This document shows positions 37,432-46,673 of a stretch of 64,000 nucleotides of DNA, in pieces (within the stretch, counting starts at the first letter, position 1; each line of letters begins with the position of its first letter). Position numbers and translations under genes: made by a program. A model generated the notes under the pieces. That model saw only the letters and a program-made list of their open reading frames with translations. It was not told the DNA's origin and made no database searches. The stretch is from Bacteroidota bacterium (lineage in GTDB: Bacteria > Bacteroidota > Bacteroidia > Chitinophagales > Chitinophagaceae), in the NCBI GenBank assembly GCA_947457075.1, contig CANGUG010000003.1, forward strand, positions 103,062 through 167,061, read 5' to 3'.

Positions 37432-38733
37432 ATGCGAAAATTATTACTTTCCCTTTTCATTACAGGTAGCTTATCAAGCTATGCTCAAGAGCTTCCTAAA
37501 AATTATAATGAATTACTCAAGGAGGTAGAGCCTCAACTTATTAGTTGGAGAAGACATTTTCATGAATTTCCTGAACTTTCCAACAGAGAAGTCAATACAG
37601 GTAAATACATCGCAGATTTTTTGAAAACATTACCTAATGTGGAAATTAAGTACCCAGTCGCTAAAACAGGTGTAGTTGCAGTATTGAAAGGTGGAAAGCC
37701 TGGTCCTGTTGTTGCATTAAGAGCCGATATTGATGCACTTCCTGTATATGAAAGAACTCCCGTACCTTTTGCTTCCAAAGTAACCAACGAATTTAATGGC
37801 CAAAAAGTAAGTGTCAGTCATGCATGTGGGCATGATTCACATACTGCCATGTTAATGGCAACTGCTAAAGTATTGAGTGCATTACAAAAAGATGTACCAG
37901 GAACCGTTGTATTTTTATTTCAACCAGCCGAAGAAGGTGCGCCTGGAACTGAGGAAGGGGGTGCACCATTAATGATTAAAGAAGGTGCTTTAGACAATCC
38001 AAAAGTAGAAGCAGTGTATGGAATTCATATTTCTTCTCAAACACCTGTAGGTACCCTTAAGTATAAATCAGGTGCTTTCATGGCATCCTCTGATTGGTTT
38101 ACGATTAAAGTAAATGGGAAAGGTAGCCATGGATCTCAACCCTGGGGTGGTGTTGATCCGATAGCTGCATCTGCACAAATTATTGAAGGACTTCAGCATA
38201 TCGTAAGTCGTCAAATGGATTTAACAAAAGCACCAGTTGTAATTACCGTGGGTACGATTAATAGTGGGGTGCGCTCCAATATTATTCCTGAGACCGCTGA
38301 AATGACAGGTACCATTAGAACATTAGACAGTAAAATGCAAGAAGAAGTGCACGAAAGAATCAAGCAAACTGTAAAAACCATTGCAGCAAGTTCAGGTGCA
38401 ACAGCTGATGTTACAATAGATACAAAAACTTTAGTAACCTATAATGATCCAGCCTTAGTTAAAAAAACATTACCCTCTTTAATGAAAGCAGCTGGTGAAG
38501 CCAATGTTTCAGAATCCACATGGGTAACAGGTGCAGAAGATTTTTCATTTTATGCTGCTAAGGCGCCTAGCTTTTTCTTTAATTTAGGTGCATTACCAAA
38601 AGGAACAGATCCTAAAAATGCAGGCCCACACCATACGCCCGATTTTTATTTAGATGAATCAGGTTTCATTGTTGGGGTTAAAGCTTTTACACAATTGGTA
38701 TTTGACAACGCAACTATCAAAAAAGGAAAATAA
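37432..38733 (+). CDS. M20 family amidohydrolase, exported
   Basis: Dinuclear metal hydrolase of the M20D group (hippurate or N-acyl amino acid hydrolase-like), 433 residues. A signal peptide (LLLSLFITGSLSSYAQ) points to the periplasm. Metal-binding and catalytic blocks are HACGHDSHTAML near residue 130, QPAEEGAPGTEEGG near 165, and the C-terminal PHHTPDFYLDE. The lid or dimerisation domain lies between (GSHGSQPWGGVDPIAAS). It probably removes acyl groups from amino acids or peptides; the substrate is not known. It lies 86 bases after the mutase gene and ends at a terminator. Confidence 0.92.
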   Translation: MRKLLLSLFITGSLSSYAQELPKNYNELLKEVEPQLISWRRHFHEFPELSNREVNTGKYIADFLKTLPNVEIKYPVAKTGVVAVLKGGKPGPVVALRADIDALPVYERTPVPFASKVTNEFNGQKVSVSHACGHDSHTAMLMATAKVLSALQKDVPGTVVFLFQPAEEGAPGTEEGGAPLMIKEGALDNPKVEAVYGIHISSQTPVGTLKYKSGAFMASSDWFTIKVNGKGSHGSQPWGGVDPIAASAQIIEGLQHIVSRQMDLTKAPVVITVGTINSGVRSNIIPETAEMTGTIRTLDSKMQEEVHERIKQTVKTIAASSGATADVTIDTKTLVTYNDPALVKKTLPSLMKAAGEANVSESTWVTGAEDFSFYAAKAPSFFFNLGALPKGTDPKNAGPHHTPDFYLDESGFIVGVKAFTQLVFDNATIKKGK

Positions 38734-38754
38734 TAACACTGTAACTTGTTCAAA

Positions 38755-38791
38755 TAAAAAAAGGAAGTCTAAATAAGGCTTCCTTTTTTTA
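38755..38791. terminator. Bidirectional terminator between M20 gene and yggS
   Basis: AAAAAAAGGAAG / CTTCCTTTTTTT, 12-bp dyad with an 11-base loop, between convergent genes. Confidence 0.8.
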
Positions 38792-38839
38792 TTTGATATA
38801 TAAATGTACAGCTAAGACGACTGGAAATACTTTGTACAA

Positions 38840-39514
38840 TTACTTTGTATAATTTCTTGCACCAAATAACAAACTTCCAATTCTTACCATATTGCTTCCT
38901 TTAGCAATGGCTAAAGCATAGTCGGAACTCATACCCATACTTAATGTATCAAATTGTCCATTGGGGAAGGCAGATTTTGCTTTGTCAAAATATAATTTTA
39001 AAGTAGTAAACTCTGTACTTAATAATGACTGGTCTTCGCTAAAACTTGCCATTCCCATTAAACCTCTAATACGCACATTAGTATATTGTCCTATCCTATT
39101 ACTTGATAATAATTCATGAAGTGCAGGTCCATCAAAACCAAACTTGGTTTCCTCTGTAGCAATATGTACTTGCAATAAACAATCAATTACTCTCCCAGCT
39201 TTTGCCCCTTGTTTATTAATTTCTTGTAATAATTTTTCTGAATCCACCCCATGAATCATATACACAAAGGGGGCAATGTATTTTACCTTATTTGATTGTA
39301 AATGTCCAATAAAATGCCATTGAATGTCCTTAGGCATCATTGTTTCTTTGTCCACTAATTCCTGTACATAGTTTTCGCCAAATGCCCTATGTCCTAAATC
39401 ATATAATACTTGTAAATCCTCAATGGGCTTAGTTTTGCTTACTGCAATCAATTGGACATGATCGGCTAGTAATTTTTGTTGAATGGTTTGATATTGTTCG
39501 ATATTTACAGGCAT
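38840..39514 (-). CDS. YggS-family PLP homeostasis protein
   Basis: Cytosolic PLP-binding protein of the YggS/PLPBP family, 224 residues, a single alanine-racemase-like barrel without the second domain. The PLP lysine lies in LIAVSKTKPIEDL near residue 27. Other conserved blocks are GHRAFGENYVQEL, WHFIGHLQSNKV and LSMGMSSDYALAIAKGSNMVRIGS. The family has no known enzymatic activity and keeps free PLP and amino-acid pools balanced. It is convergent with the M20 gene and lies 76 bases downstream of the acyl-CoA dehydrogenase gene. Confidence 0.95.
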   Translation of the reverse strand: MPVNIEQYQTIQQKLLADHVQLIAVSKTKPIEDLQVLYDLGHRAFGENYVQELVDKETMMPKDIQWHFIGHLQSNKVKYIAPFVYMIHGVDSEKLLQEINKQGAKAGRVIDCLLQVHIATEETKFGFDGPALHELLSSNRIGQYTNVRIRGLMGMASFSEDQSLLSTEFTTLKLYFDKAKSAFPNGQFDTLSMGMSSDYALAIAKGSNMVRIGSLLFGARNYTK

Positions 39515-39590
39515 GGATATATTTTAAATCCCTATAATAGGAAAATCAAATTTACACTATTAAATTTTAAATACCTGCTTGCATCAACTA

Positions 39591-40745
39591 TTACCTAGTG
39601 ATATTTCGACCAATAACCATTTTCTGAATTTCGGTAGTACCCTCATAAATTTGGGTAATTTTTGCATCACGCATTAATCTTTCAACATGAAATTCTTTAA
39701 CAAAACCATATCCACCGTGTATTTGAACAGCTTCCGTTGTTGCCCACATGGCAATATCACTTGCATGTAATTTAGCCATAGCCGCAGTAGTGGTATAATC
39801 CAAGTGATGGTCCTTTTCCCATGCAGCTTTAAAACACAATAATCTTGCTGTTTCAATTTTAGTAGCCATTTCAGCTAGTTTAAATTGAATAGCTTGATGT
39901 TCATGAATTGGCTTTCCAAAAGTTTTTCGCTCCTTACTGTATGCAAGTGCTAATTCATAGGCACCACTAGCAATACCTAACGCTTGAGCGGCAATTCCAA
40001 TTCTGCCCCCATTCAAGGTTTTCATGGCAAAATTAAATCCAAATCCTTCCTCTCCTATTCTATTTTCTTTGGGTACTTTCACATCTAAAAATGAAATGGC
40101 ATGGGTATCACTACCTCTAATTCCCATTTTATTTTCTTTTGCACCAACGGTAATACCTGGTGTATTTTTTTCAACGATAAAGGCATTGATCCCTTTATGT
40201 CCTTTTGTATAATCGGTCTGAGCGATGACTAAATAAACATTGGCAGTAGAACCATTGGTAATCCAGTTTTTAACCCCATTAATTACATAATAATCACCAT
40301 GGTCAACAGCACTTGTATGTTGATGTGTGGCATCACTACCCGCTTCTGGTTCACTTAATAAAAAAGCACCTATATACAATTCATTGTCTTTCATGCCTTG
40401 AGCTAATGGCACTAAATATTTTTTCTTCTGTTCTTCATTTCCATAATGCTCTAAACCCCAACATACTAAACTATTGTTCACACTCATTGCTACACTTACA
40501 CTGCTATCTACTTTACTTATTTCCTCCATAGCTAAAACATAACTAATGGTATCCATTCCTGCTCCTCCATAATTAGGATCAGTCATCATACCCATAAAAC
40601 CAAGTTGTGCTAATTGTAACAATTGTTCTTTGGGAACTTGTTGATGTTCATCTCTTTCAATTACACCAGGCAAGCATTGTTGTTGCGCAAATTCACGAGC
40701 AGCTTTTTGAATCATTATTTGCTCTTCGGACAAGTTGAAATCCAT
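39591..40745 (-). CDS. Acyl-CoA dehydrogenase
   Basis: FAD enzyme that makes the alpha-beta double bond in acyl-CoA during fatty acid or branched-chain amino acid breakdown, 384 residues. The N-terminal helical domain starts with FNLSEEQIMIQKAAREFA. The middle beta-domain has AFLLSEPEAGSDA and VKNWITNGS. The C-terminal helices include QAIQFKLAEMATKIETAR and AVQIHGGYGFVKEF, with the catalytic base in QIYEGTTEIQK, as in short- and branched-chain dehydrogenases. Chain-length preference cannot be told. No electron-transfer flavoprotein genes are next to it. Confidence 0.95.
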   Translation of the reverse strand: MDFNLSEEQIMIQKAAREFAQQQCLPGVIERDEHQQVPKEQLLQLAQLGFMGMMTDPNYGGAGMDTISYVLAMEEISKVDSSVSVAMSVNNSLVCWGLEHYGNEEQKKKYLVPLAQGMKDNELYIGAFLLSEPEAGSDATHQHTSAVDHGDYYVINGVKNWITNGSTANVYLVIAQTDYTKGHKGINAFIVEKNTPGITVGAKENKMGIRGSDTHAISFLDVKVPKENRIGEEGFGFNFAMKTLNGGRIGIAAQALGIASGAYELALAYSKERKTFGKPIHEHQAIQFKLAEMATKIETARLLCFKAAWEKDHHLDYTTTAAMAKLHASDIAMWATTEAVQIHGGYGFVKEFHVERLMRDAKITQIYEGTTEIQKMVIGRNITR

Positions 40746-40806
40746 ACAATTTTAAATTTGCACAAATTTACGCTAACATTTGTTAGTTCTCAAAAAAAAT
40801 AGTGAA

Positions 40807-41664
40807 TTATTTAGGGAGTGAATTTAAATCAGGCAAACCAAGTTTCTTTTGGATTAGTTGCGCTAAAACAGACTTATCAGCTTCGTTAATAAGGGTTGTA
40901 CTGTCCTGTCTAAAATGACGCTTGAATGCAATGATTGCTGCAGTTGGATCCTTTACATCATAGCCTACCAATGCTAAAGCATAAGGAATGGATAAGTTGT
41001 TGGGTAATGTATATTTTGCATTTGGCTCAAACCAAACCCCAAACCCTTTCTTAGCCAACATGGCCCAGGGGAAATGAATATTAGGATCGTCTTTTCGGGT
41101 TGGCGCAATATCCGCGTGACCAATAAAATTGGCTTCGGGTATTTTATATTTAACCTTCAATTTGTTCAATAGGTTTAATAAACTTTCAATTTGCTTGGGC
41201 TCAAAAGGCACTAATCCATCATTGTCTAATTCAATTCCAATGGAACTTGAATTTATATCGGTAGCATTGCCCCATTTCGCCACTCCACCATGCCATGCCC
41301 TAAAATAGTCATTTAACATATGGTGCACTGTCCCGTCTTTACAAATTACATAATGCGCACTCACTTTGGTCCTTTCTAACGTAAATGTCCTTAGGGTTTC
41401 CTCACAAGATTTTTGGGCGGTATGGTGTATTACCACAAAATTGGGCTTGCGTAAATCAAAATTAGTTGTCCCCACCCATTGTGGTGCAGTAATATGATTG
41501 ATAGAGTCGACTACTGGATATGGTTCCGCTATAATTTCTTTAATTAAATTGGCCGCCTGTTTTTTATAAAATTGATTCGTTGAATGATACTTAAATTGAT
41601 TACATGCCATTACAAAAATGGACAGGAATACTACAAATGCATATCGTACCAGTTTTAAAATCAT
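40807..41664 (-). CDS. N-acetylmuramoyl-L-alanine amidase (amidase_2), lipoprotein
   Basis: Zinc amidase that cuts the bond between muramic acid and the stem peptide of peptidoglycan, 285 residues. A lipoprotein signal (FVVFLSIFVMACNQ) anchors it in the envelope. The AmpD/PGRP-type domain spans ~70-210, with the zinc histidine in FVVIHHTAQKS and the later ligand block in FIGHADIAPTRKDDP. SSIGIELDNDG is also typical. The track start (41691) lies inside the previous gene; the ATG at 41664 overlaps the aguA stop as ATGA and gives a clean signal peptide. Translational coupling to aguA is likely. Confidence 0.92.
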   Translation of the reverse strand: MILKLVRYAFVVFLSIFVMACNQFKYHSTNQFYKKQAANLIKEIIAEPYPVVDSINHITAPQWVGTTNFDLRKPNFVVIHHTAQKSCEETLRTFTLERTKVSAHYVICKDGTVHHMLNDYFRAWHGGVAKWGNATDINSSSIGIELDNDGLVPFEPKQIESLLNLLNKLKVKYKIPEANFIGHADIAPTRKDDPNIHFPWAMLAKKGFGVWFEPNAKYTLPNNLSIPYALALVGYDVKDPTAAIIAFKRHFRQDSTTLINEADKSVLAQLIQKKLGLPDLNSLPK

Positions 41665-42713
41665 ATACTTGGTTCTTGTTGACTTAAACAATGGAAGCTA
41701 CCCAATCCCCAAATAATATCGGTAGAGTCAATGCCCACCACCTGTCTATCTTTGAAACATTCCTGAATAATTTGCATTGCTTTGTCATCCTGCTCACACT
41801 GATATGTTGGTACAATTACGTGACCGTTGCTTATATAAAAATTAGCATAAGAAGCAGGAAGCATTTGTCCTTCATATATTACATCGGCAGGCATGGGCAA
41901 TTCTACAATATTTAATTGTTTCCCATTTATCAAACGCATTTCTTTTAATTCCTTCAAATTTTGTTGCAATAAATCATAGTTTTCTGATAATACATTAGAC
42001 TCCACTACTGTAACTACCGTATCCTCATTCACAAATCTAACTGTATCGTCAATATGACCATCGGTGTCATCACCAACAATGCCTTCAGAAACCCATAACA
42101 CTTGTTCTACTCCATAATAATTACATAAATACCTTTCAATTTGATCCTGGCTTAAAGCTGGATTCCGATTGGGATTTAATAAACAACATTTTGAAGTTAA
42201 TACGGTACCTGCTCCATTAAAATCAACCGACCCACCTTCCATAATAATATTTGGATAAAATACGGGTAAGTTAAGTGCTTTAGCAATATGTGTTGGTATT
42301 TCATCATCCAAATCATAAGGAGGATATTTTCCACCCCAGGCATTGATATTCCAATCCACAATGGCTTTTGGTTGATCCTTATTTTTTCTTATTAAAAAAC
42401 TAGGGCCATGGTCTCTACACCATGCGTCATTGGTGGGATGTAAATAAAATTGAACTCGATTTAAATCAACACCAGCCAATTCTAACATATTAGCAGCAGA
42501 CTGTCGCATTTTATCATTGAGTACATTAATACAAACCCTTTCGGTAATTGAAACCACTTTTATAAATTCACAATAGGAAGGATAAATAGAAGCGATTTTC
42601 CCTGGCCAACTTTCTTCTTTATGTGGCCAACTTAACCACATAGCGTCATGTTTGGCAAATTCAGCAGGGAAAAAATAGCCTAATGATTTTGGCGTGGGGG
42701 TATTATTAAGCAT
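41661..42713 (-). CDS. aguA: Agmatine deiminase
   Basis: Converts agmatine to N-carbamoylputrescine and ammonia, second step from arginine to putrescine. It is 350 residues of the peptidyl-arginine deiminase fold. Recognised blocks are DAMWLSWPHKEESWPG, DAWCRDHGPSFL, NIIMEGGSVDFNGAGT and the catalytic cysteine in the C-terminal WGLGSFHCLSQQEP. The track start at 42818 is too early; the ATG at 42713 overlaps the aguB stop by eight bases (ATGCTTAA). It lies between aguB and the amidase gene in a tightly overlapping three-gene run. Confidence 0.96.
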   Translation of the reverse strand: MLNNTPTPKSLGYFFPAEFAKHDAMWLSWPHKEESWPGKIASIYPSYCEFIKVVSITERVCINVLNDKMRQSAANMLELAGVDLNRVQFYLHPTNDAWCRDHGPSFLIRKNKDQPKAIVDWNINAWGGKYPPYDLDDEIPTHIAKALNLPVFYPNIIMEGGSVDFNGAGTVLTSKCCLLNPNRNPALSQDQIERYLCNYYGVEQVLWVSEGIVGDDTDGHIDDTVRFVNEDTVVTVVESNVLSENYDLLQQNLKELKEMRLINGKQLNIVELPMPADVIYEGQMLPASYANFYISNGHVIVPTYQCEQDDKAMQIIQECFKDRQVVGIDSTDIIWGLGSFHCLSQQEPSI

Positions 42714-43587
42714 TTTCTTCGTCAATATATCTTTTAGTAATGGGTTGATAAGAATCGATTCTTCGATCGCGTAAAAATGGCCAGTGTGTGCGATAACTAT
42801 CTGACTTATCAGTATCAATATCTACCACAGCTACTTCTTCTTGATCGTGAGAAGCCTTATACAATAAAGTACCGAATGGATTACTTACAAAGCTTCCACC
42901 CCAAAATTTCATTAAACCATCCTGTTCATACCCAACTCGATTCACACTAATTACAGGCACCCCATTTGCAACCGCATGACTTCGTTGAATAGTCTGCCAT
43001 GCATTGTATTGTTCTATGTTAGTGGCTTCATCCTGTGCCGTTGCCCATCCAATGGCTGTTGGATAAAATAACATTTCAGCCCCCATTAAGCTGGTAATTC
43101 TAGCCGCTTCGGGATACCATTGATCCCAACAAATTAATACCCCTATGGTAGCAAATTTTGTTTTGAAAACCTTGTAACCTAAATCACCTGGAGTAAAATA
43201 AAATTTCTCATAATAAGCAGGATCATCTGGAATATGCATTTTACGATACTTACCTAAATAAGTTCCATCTGCATCTAACACTGCAGTTGTGTTATGGTAT
43301 AATCCTTCCGCTCTTTTTTCAAATAAAGAAGCAATAATAACAATTCCCAATTCCTTTGCCAATAAGGATAGTTCATCGGTCGTTTTACCTGGAATTGGCT
43401 CTGCTAATTTAAAATTTTCATAGGCTTCTACATCACAAAAATATAAGGACGTATATAATTCTTGTAAGCAAACAATATTAGCACCCTGCTTTGCAGCTTC
43501 TTTTATTTTTTCGACCGCTTTTTGCTTGTTGGCATTTACCTCTGCACTACAAGTCATTTGGACCAAGCCAACTTTAACTATTGACAT
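42706..43587 (-). CDS. aguB: N-carbamoylputrescine amidase
   Basis: Nitrilase-superfamily enzyme that hydrolyses N-carbamoylputrescine to putrescine, CO2 and ammonia, 293 residues. The Glu-Lys-Cys triad is visible: Glu in IVCLQELYTSLYFC, Lys in YRKMHIPDDPAYYEKFYF, and Cys in GVLICWDQWYPEAAR. IGWATAQDEATNIEQYNAWQTIQRSHA follows the pattern of plant and bacterial AguB. It is the first gene of the aguB-aguA-amidase run, so the polyamine step order and gene order are reversed. The upstream gap to bshB1 is 61 bases. Confidence 0.96.
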   Translation of the reverse strand: MSIVKVGLVQMTCSAEVNANKQKAVEKIKEAAKQGANIVCLQELYTSLYFCDVEAYENFKLAEPIPGKTTDELSLLAKELGIVIIASLFEKRAEGLYHNTTAVLDADGTYLGKYRKMHIPDDPAYYEKFYFTPGDLGYKVFKTKFATIGVLICWDQWYPEAARITSLMGAEMLFYPTAIGWATAQDEATNIEQYNAWQTIQRSHAVANGVPVISVNRVGYEQDGLMKFWGGSFVSNPFGTLLYKASHDQEEVAVVDIDTDKSDSYRTHWPFLRDRRIDSYQPITKRYIDEENA

Positions 43588-43648
43588 ATCATTAAATTAA
43601 AAAGTATTAAATATTGTTTTGAAAAATAATAATGAATTTAATAATCTA

Positions 43649-44380
43649 CTATGTTTTATTTTGAATAATTGCATCCAAACTTTTAATTCCAACTATTTTT
43701 TTTGTAATAAATCCTTCGGCATATTCTACACCAATTTGTTGTCCCAATTCTTTAGCCCTGCCTTTTACAAATTCTAAAAAAGCAGCCCCTGAAATAAATG
43801 TATCAGGCTCATTTGAATTTGGATCATAAAACTGAGAACTATGGGCTAAAATAGATTCCATTTTTTTATCCATATAGGCACTTATGTCCACCACAAAGTT
43901 AGGCGTAAGGCTTCTTGACTGAATATAATGAAATACCTGGGTAGGACGCCAAGCTTCTTGGGCAACTCCATTATGGGATGAATGAATTTTTGAAAGACCT
44001 GCTAAAAAAGCTGCTTCTTCAATTAAACTTGCTGCACGTCCATGGTCAGGATGACGATCCTCTGGTGCATTACACAAAATAATAGAAGGTTGAAAGCGTC
44101 TTATTGTTTCAATGATAGCAAATTGATGCTGTTTGTCATTGACAAAAAAGCCGTCAGCCATGCCAAGGTTTTCTCTAATCGTTAAACCCATAATTTCACA
44201 AGCCAATTGAGCCTCTTTAAGTCTTAGTGAAGTTGTTCCTCTGGTACCTAACTCCCCTTTAGTCAAATCAATAACACCCACTTTTTTACCTTCTGCAATG
44301 GCAGCCAATATTGTTCCTGAACAACCTAATTCTACATCATCGGGATGTGCACCAAAAGCAAGAATATCTAATTTAAGCAT
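43649..44380 (-). CDS. bshB1: Bacillithiol biosynthesis deacetylase BshB1
   Basis: Zinc deacetylase that removes the acetyl group from N-acetylglucosaminyl-malate in bacillithiol synthesis. It is 243 residues of the PIG-L/LmbE fold. The zinc and catalytic motif is FGAHPDDVELGCSG at the N-terminus, with the second histidine block in EDRHPDHGRAASLI. RSLTPNFVVDISAYMDKKMES is typical for BshB1. The track start at 44386 is a TTG; the ATG at 44380 (MLKLDILAF) is normal for the family. BshA and BshC are not in the window. A bacilliredoxin gene lies 2.3 kb away. Confidence 0.94.
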   Translation of the reverse strand: MLKLDILAFGAHPDDVELGCSGTILAAIAEGKKVGVIDLTKGELGTRGTTSLRLKEAQLACEIMGLTIRENLGMADGFFVNDKQHQFAIIETIRRFQPSIILCNAPEDRHPDHGRAASLIEEAAFLAGLSKIHSSHNGVAQEAWRPTQVFHYIQSRSLTPNFVVDISAYMDKKMESILAHSSQFYDPNSNEPDTFISGAAFLEFVKGRAKELGQQIGVEYAEGFITKKIVGIKSLDAIIQNKT

Positions 44381-44441
44381 GGCCAAAAGTTAAGGTTAAC
44401 AAAGGTAAGTATAATTGAGTCTGCCAACGTATTCATTCACA

Positions 44442-44476
44442 AAAAACCCTCTCTTGCCAGGCAAGAAAGGGTTTGG
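44442..44476 (-). terminator. Terminator of rpmE2
   Basis: AAACCCTTTCTTGCC TG GCAAGAGAGGGTTT on the minus strand, followed by a T run; a near-perfect 14-15 bp stem 35 bases after the rpmE2 stop. Confidence 0.85.
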
Positions 44477-44510
44477 TATGTTATAAAACACAACTTTAAA
44501 AAGTAAGTGC

Positions 44511-44762
44511 TTAATTCTTTTTTGCGTAACGCTTGTTGAATTTATCGATACGACCAGCAGTATCCACTAACATATTTTTACCAGTGTAAAAAGGATGTGA
44601 AGTGTTAGAAATCTCCAATTTGATTACTGGATATTCATTGCCGTCCTCAAATAAAATTGTTTCTTTAGTTACAGCAGCAGATTTGCTTAAAAAAGCAGTA
44701 CCGTTACTCATGTCTTTAAATACTACGAAGCGATAAGCTTCTGGATGGATACCTTGTTTCAT
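44511..44762 (-). CDS. rpmE2: 50S ribosomal protein L31, type B
   Basis: Small protein of the large ribosomal subunit, 83 residues, sitting at the bridge with the small subunit. The pattern [21 protein letters not shown] at the start and [30 protein letters not shown] at the end is diagnostic. The zinc-binding cysteines of the ordinary L31 are missing, so this is the type B (zinc-independent) form. In some bacteria that form replaces the zinc form under zinc shortage; here it is the only copy in the window and may be the sole one. Own terminator downstream. Confidence 0.97.
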   Translation of the reverse strand: MKQGIHPEAYRFVVFKDMSNGTAFLSKSAAVTKETILFEDGNEYPVIKLEISNTSHPFYTGKNMLVDTAGRIDKFNKRYAKKN

Positions 44763-44870
44763 TTAATGAATTTTTAAGGAAGCACGGTTTTTGCCGTACA
44801 ATTATTGAATAGGACGCAAATTTAGGCTAAAATAGCGTTTTTGCCAAATTTTTAGGTTTGAAGCCCCTAT

Positions 44871-45362
44871 TTAGGACTTCATATTGGCATACTGCAAAGG
44901 CACCCCAAAATTTTCTGCTCTACAAGCAGCTATAACTTCTTGTAAATCATCAATTTTCTTCCCTGTTACACGAATAATATCGTCCATTATGGCTGTTTGC
45001 ACTTTTAAGCCTTTATCCTTAATGAATTTGACAATTTTTTTGGCATCCTCTTGCTTGAGGCCATTTCTTACAGGTACGTCTTTTTTAAAGATTTTGCCAC
45101 TAGGTTGAGGTTCTTTGGATAAATCAAAGGCGTTGGCGTCAATTCCTTGCTTAATGGATCTGCTCAAAAGCACATCCACAATTTGTTGCACTTTCATTTC
45201 AGAATCAGACTCTAACTTAATTAAGTAGTCTTTTTTATTTAATTCAATTACAACGTGTATCCCCTTGAAATCGAATCGATTAGTGATTTCTTTCTTTACA
45301 ACATTCACTGCATTGTCTAAGGCTTGAATGTCAACTGAACTTTCAATATCAAATGATGGCAT
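44871..45362 (-). CDS. YajQ family nucleotide-binding protein
   Basis: Cytosolic protein of 163 residues with two ferredoxin-like domains. Family blocks are MPSFDIESSVDIQALDNAVNVVKKEITNRFDFKG at the start, KQGIDANAFDLSKEPQPSGK in the middle, and DIIRVTGKKIDDLQEVIAACR at the end. Some YajQ proteins bind cyclic di-GMP and act with transcription regulators, and others bind tRNA or ribosomes. Which applies here is unknown, and no c-di-GMP enzymes are nearby. Ten bases after the lgt stop on the same strand, so probably co-transcribed. Confidence 0.94.
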   Translation of the reverse strand: MPSFDIESSVDIQALDNAVNVVKKEITNRFDFKGIHVVIELNKKDYLIKLESDSEMKVQQIVDVLLSRSIKQGIDANAFDLSKEPQPSGKIFKKDVPVRNGLKQEDAKKIVKFIKDKGLKVQTAIMDDIIRVTGKKIDDLQEVIAACRAENFGVPLQYANMKS

Positions 45363-45372
45363 AGTGTAAGAT

Positions 45373-46533
45373 TTAAGTGTTACTTTTTAATGTCGGAAAC
45401 CACTTTTTGGAAAAGACCAAAAAGACAATTCCACACAAAATTAGGATAATTGAGATGAATTCAGCCTGTGTGGGCTGAAAAGGTAAAGATGCTATTTTAT
45501 TGTTCACCCTGATTTTTTCAATCAAAAAACGCTCACCACCTGCAAAAATCAAATACATCCCCGTTAAAATACCAGGTTGGGTAATTTTTTTACGCCATAC
45601 CCACATAATCGCAAAAAGCAAGAAAGTACCGATAACCTCATAAAAAGTAGTGGGGAAAACGGGTTGAAGCAAGGCATTGCAATATGGTCCTACACATCCA
45701 GGGATAGCAGCCCCTTCATTCACTACATTATGGGGGTAATGATATGCCCACATCCAATCGGGCAGCCAGGTGAATGGCTTGGGTTGCAAATTCACAATCC
45801 CCCAATCTCCATCACCACTAATATGACATCCAATTCTTCCAGCGGCATAAGCAAACAACATTGTTGGTGCCATTGCATCTGCAAAATGAATTACACGAAT
45901 ATTGTATTTACGAATATAAATTATGATTGCAATGGTGGCTATAATTAATCCACCATAAAACGTTAATCCACTAAAAGAAATTAATGAACCAATGGGATCT
46001 CTACTAAATTCATCTAAATTTTCAAGGTTATGAAAAATTTTTGCTCCAATAAATCCCCATAACGCTGCTTGTAAAACAACATCTCCTACTCGGTCACTTG
46101 GCCATACCAAAAAGGTTTTTGTTTCGGGCTTCGCTAATTTTGATTTATCCTTTTCTTTCCATTTTAAAAAAGCCATGATTGCCCCAACCAATATCCCTGC
46201 AGGTAAACTTCCTTGAAGAGATAAAATAAATGCTTGTGTATTATTTAAGGCATTTTCAATAATGAAAGCCCCAATAATTTTATACCCAAACAAAAAACCA
46301 AATCCAAAGCTCATTAATAATTCATTCATCGTGGCTGGCGCACCTACTAAAACTTTTTCTTCGATTGGTACGAACTCACCATTTTTTTCCTTGCGCTTAA
46401 GCTCCATGTACAAAACATATCCTGATGCCACGAAAGCCAATGCCACAAAGAATCCGAAAGAATTAACTAATTTAAAAGCATTGATTTTTAGGCCAAATAA
46501 ATCCTCTATTAAATAATATAAATTAGGGTACAT
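45373..46533 (-). CDS. lgt: Prolipoprotein diacylglyceryl transferase
   Basis: Inner-membrane enzyme that transfers diacylglycerol from phosphatidylglycerol to the lipobox cysteine of prolipoproteins. It is 386 residues with about seven membrane helices. The signature AAGRIGCHISGDGDWG near residue 235 holds the essential arginine, and LTFYGGLI matches the usual F-H-GG-L-like helix with Y in place of the catalytic-region H. The protein is longer than E. coli Lgt (291) because of extra N-terminal and loop sequence, as in other Bacteroidota. It supports the many lipoproteins in this window. Likely co-transcribed with the yajQ gene. Confidence 0.93.
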   Translation of the reverse strand: MYPNLYYLIEDLFGLKINAFKLVNSFGFFVALAFVASGYVLYMELKRKEKNGEFVPIEEKVLVGAPATMNELLMSFGFGFLFGYKIIGAFIIENALNNTQAFILSLQGSLPAGILVGAIMAFLKWKEKDKSKLAKPETKTFLVWPSDRVGDVVLQAALWGFIGAKIFHNLENLDEFSRDPIGSLISFSGLTFYGGLIIATIAIIIYIRKYNIRVIHFADAMAPTMLFAYAAGRIGCHISGDGDWGIVNLQPKPFTWLPDWMWAYHYPHNVVNEGAAIPGCVGPYCNALLQPVFPTTFYEVIGTFLLFAIMWVWRKKITQPGILTGMYLIFAGGERFLIEKIRVNNKIASLPFQPTQAEFISIILILCGIVFLVFSKKWFPTLKSNT

Positions 46534-46593
46534 ATGATAATTGAATATGGTATTGCAATGTTACTTAGAATTATTCATTTTAGTAGTAATGAA

Positions 46594-46626
46594 TTAAAAA
46601 AAAGGCCACACTAGAAAGTGCGGCCG
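46594..46626 (-). terminator. Terminator of the bacilliredoxin gene
   Basis: GGCC-G-CACT TTCT AGTG-T-GGCC on the minus strand, followed by seven T residues, about 48 bases after the stop. Confidence 0.8.
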
Positions 46627-46673
46627 TATTTTACTAACCCATCTAAAAACAAAAAACATTTACTATTTTTAAA

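Noticed and set aside
45577-45948. 123-residue plus-strand ORF inside lgt
   Set aside because: Antisense shadow; no signal, domain or promoter supports it.
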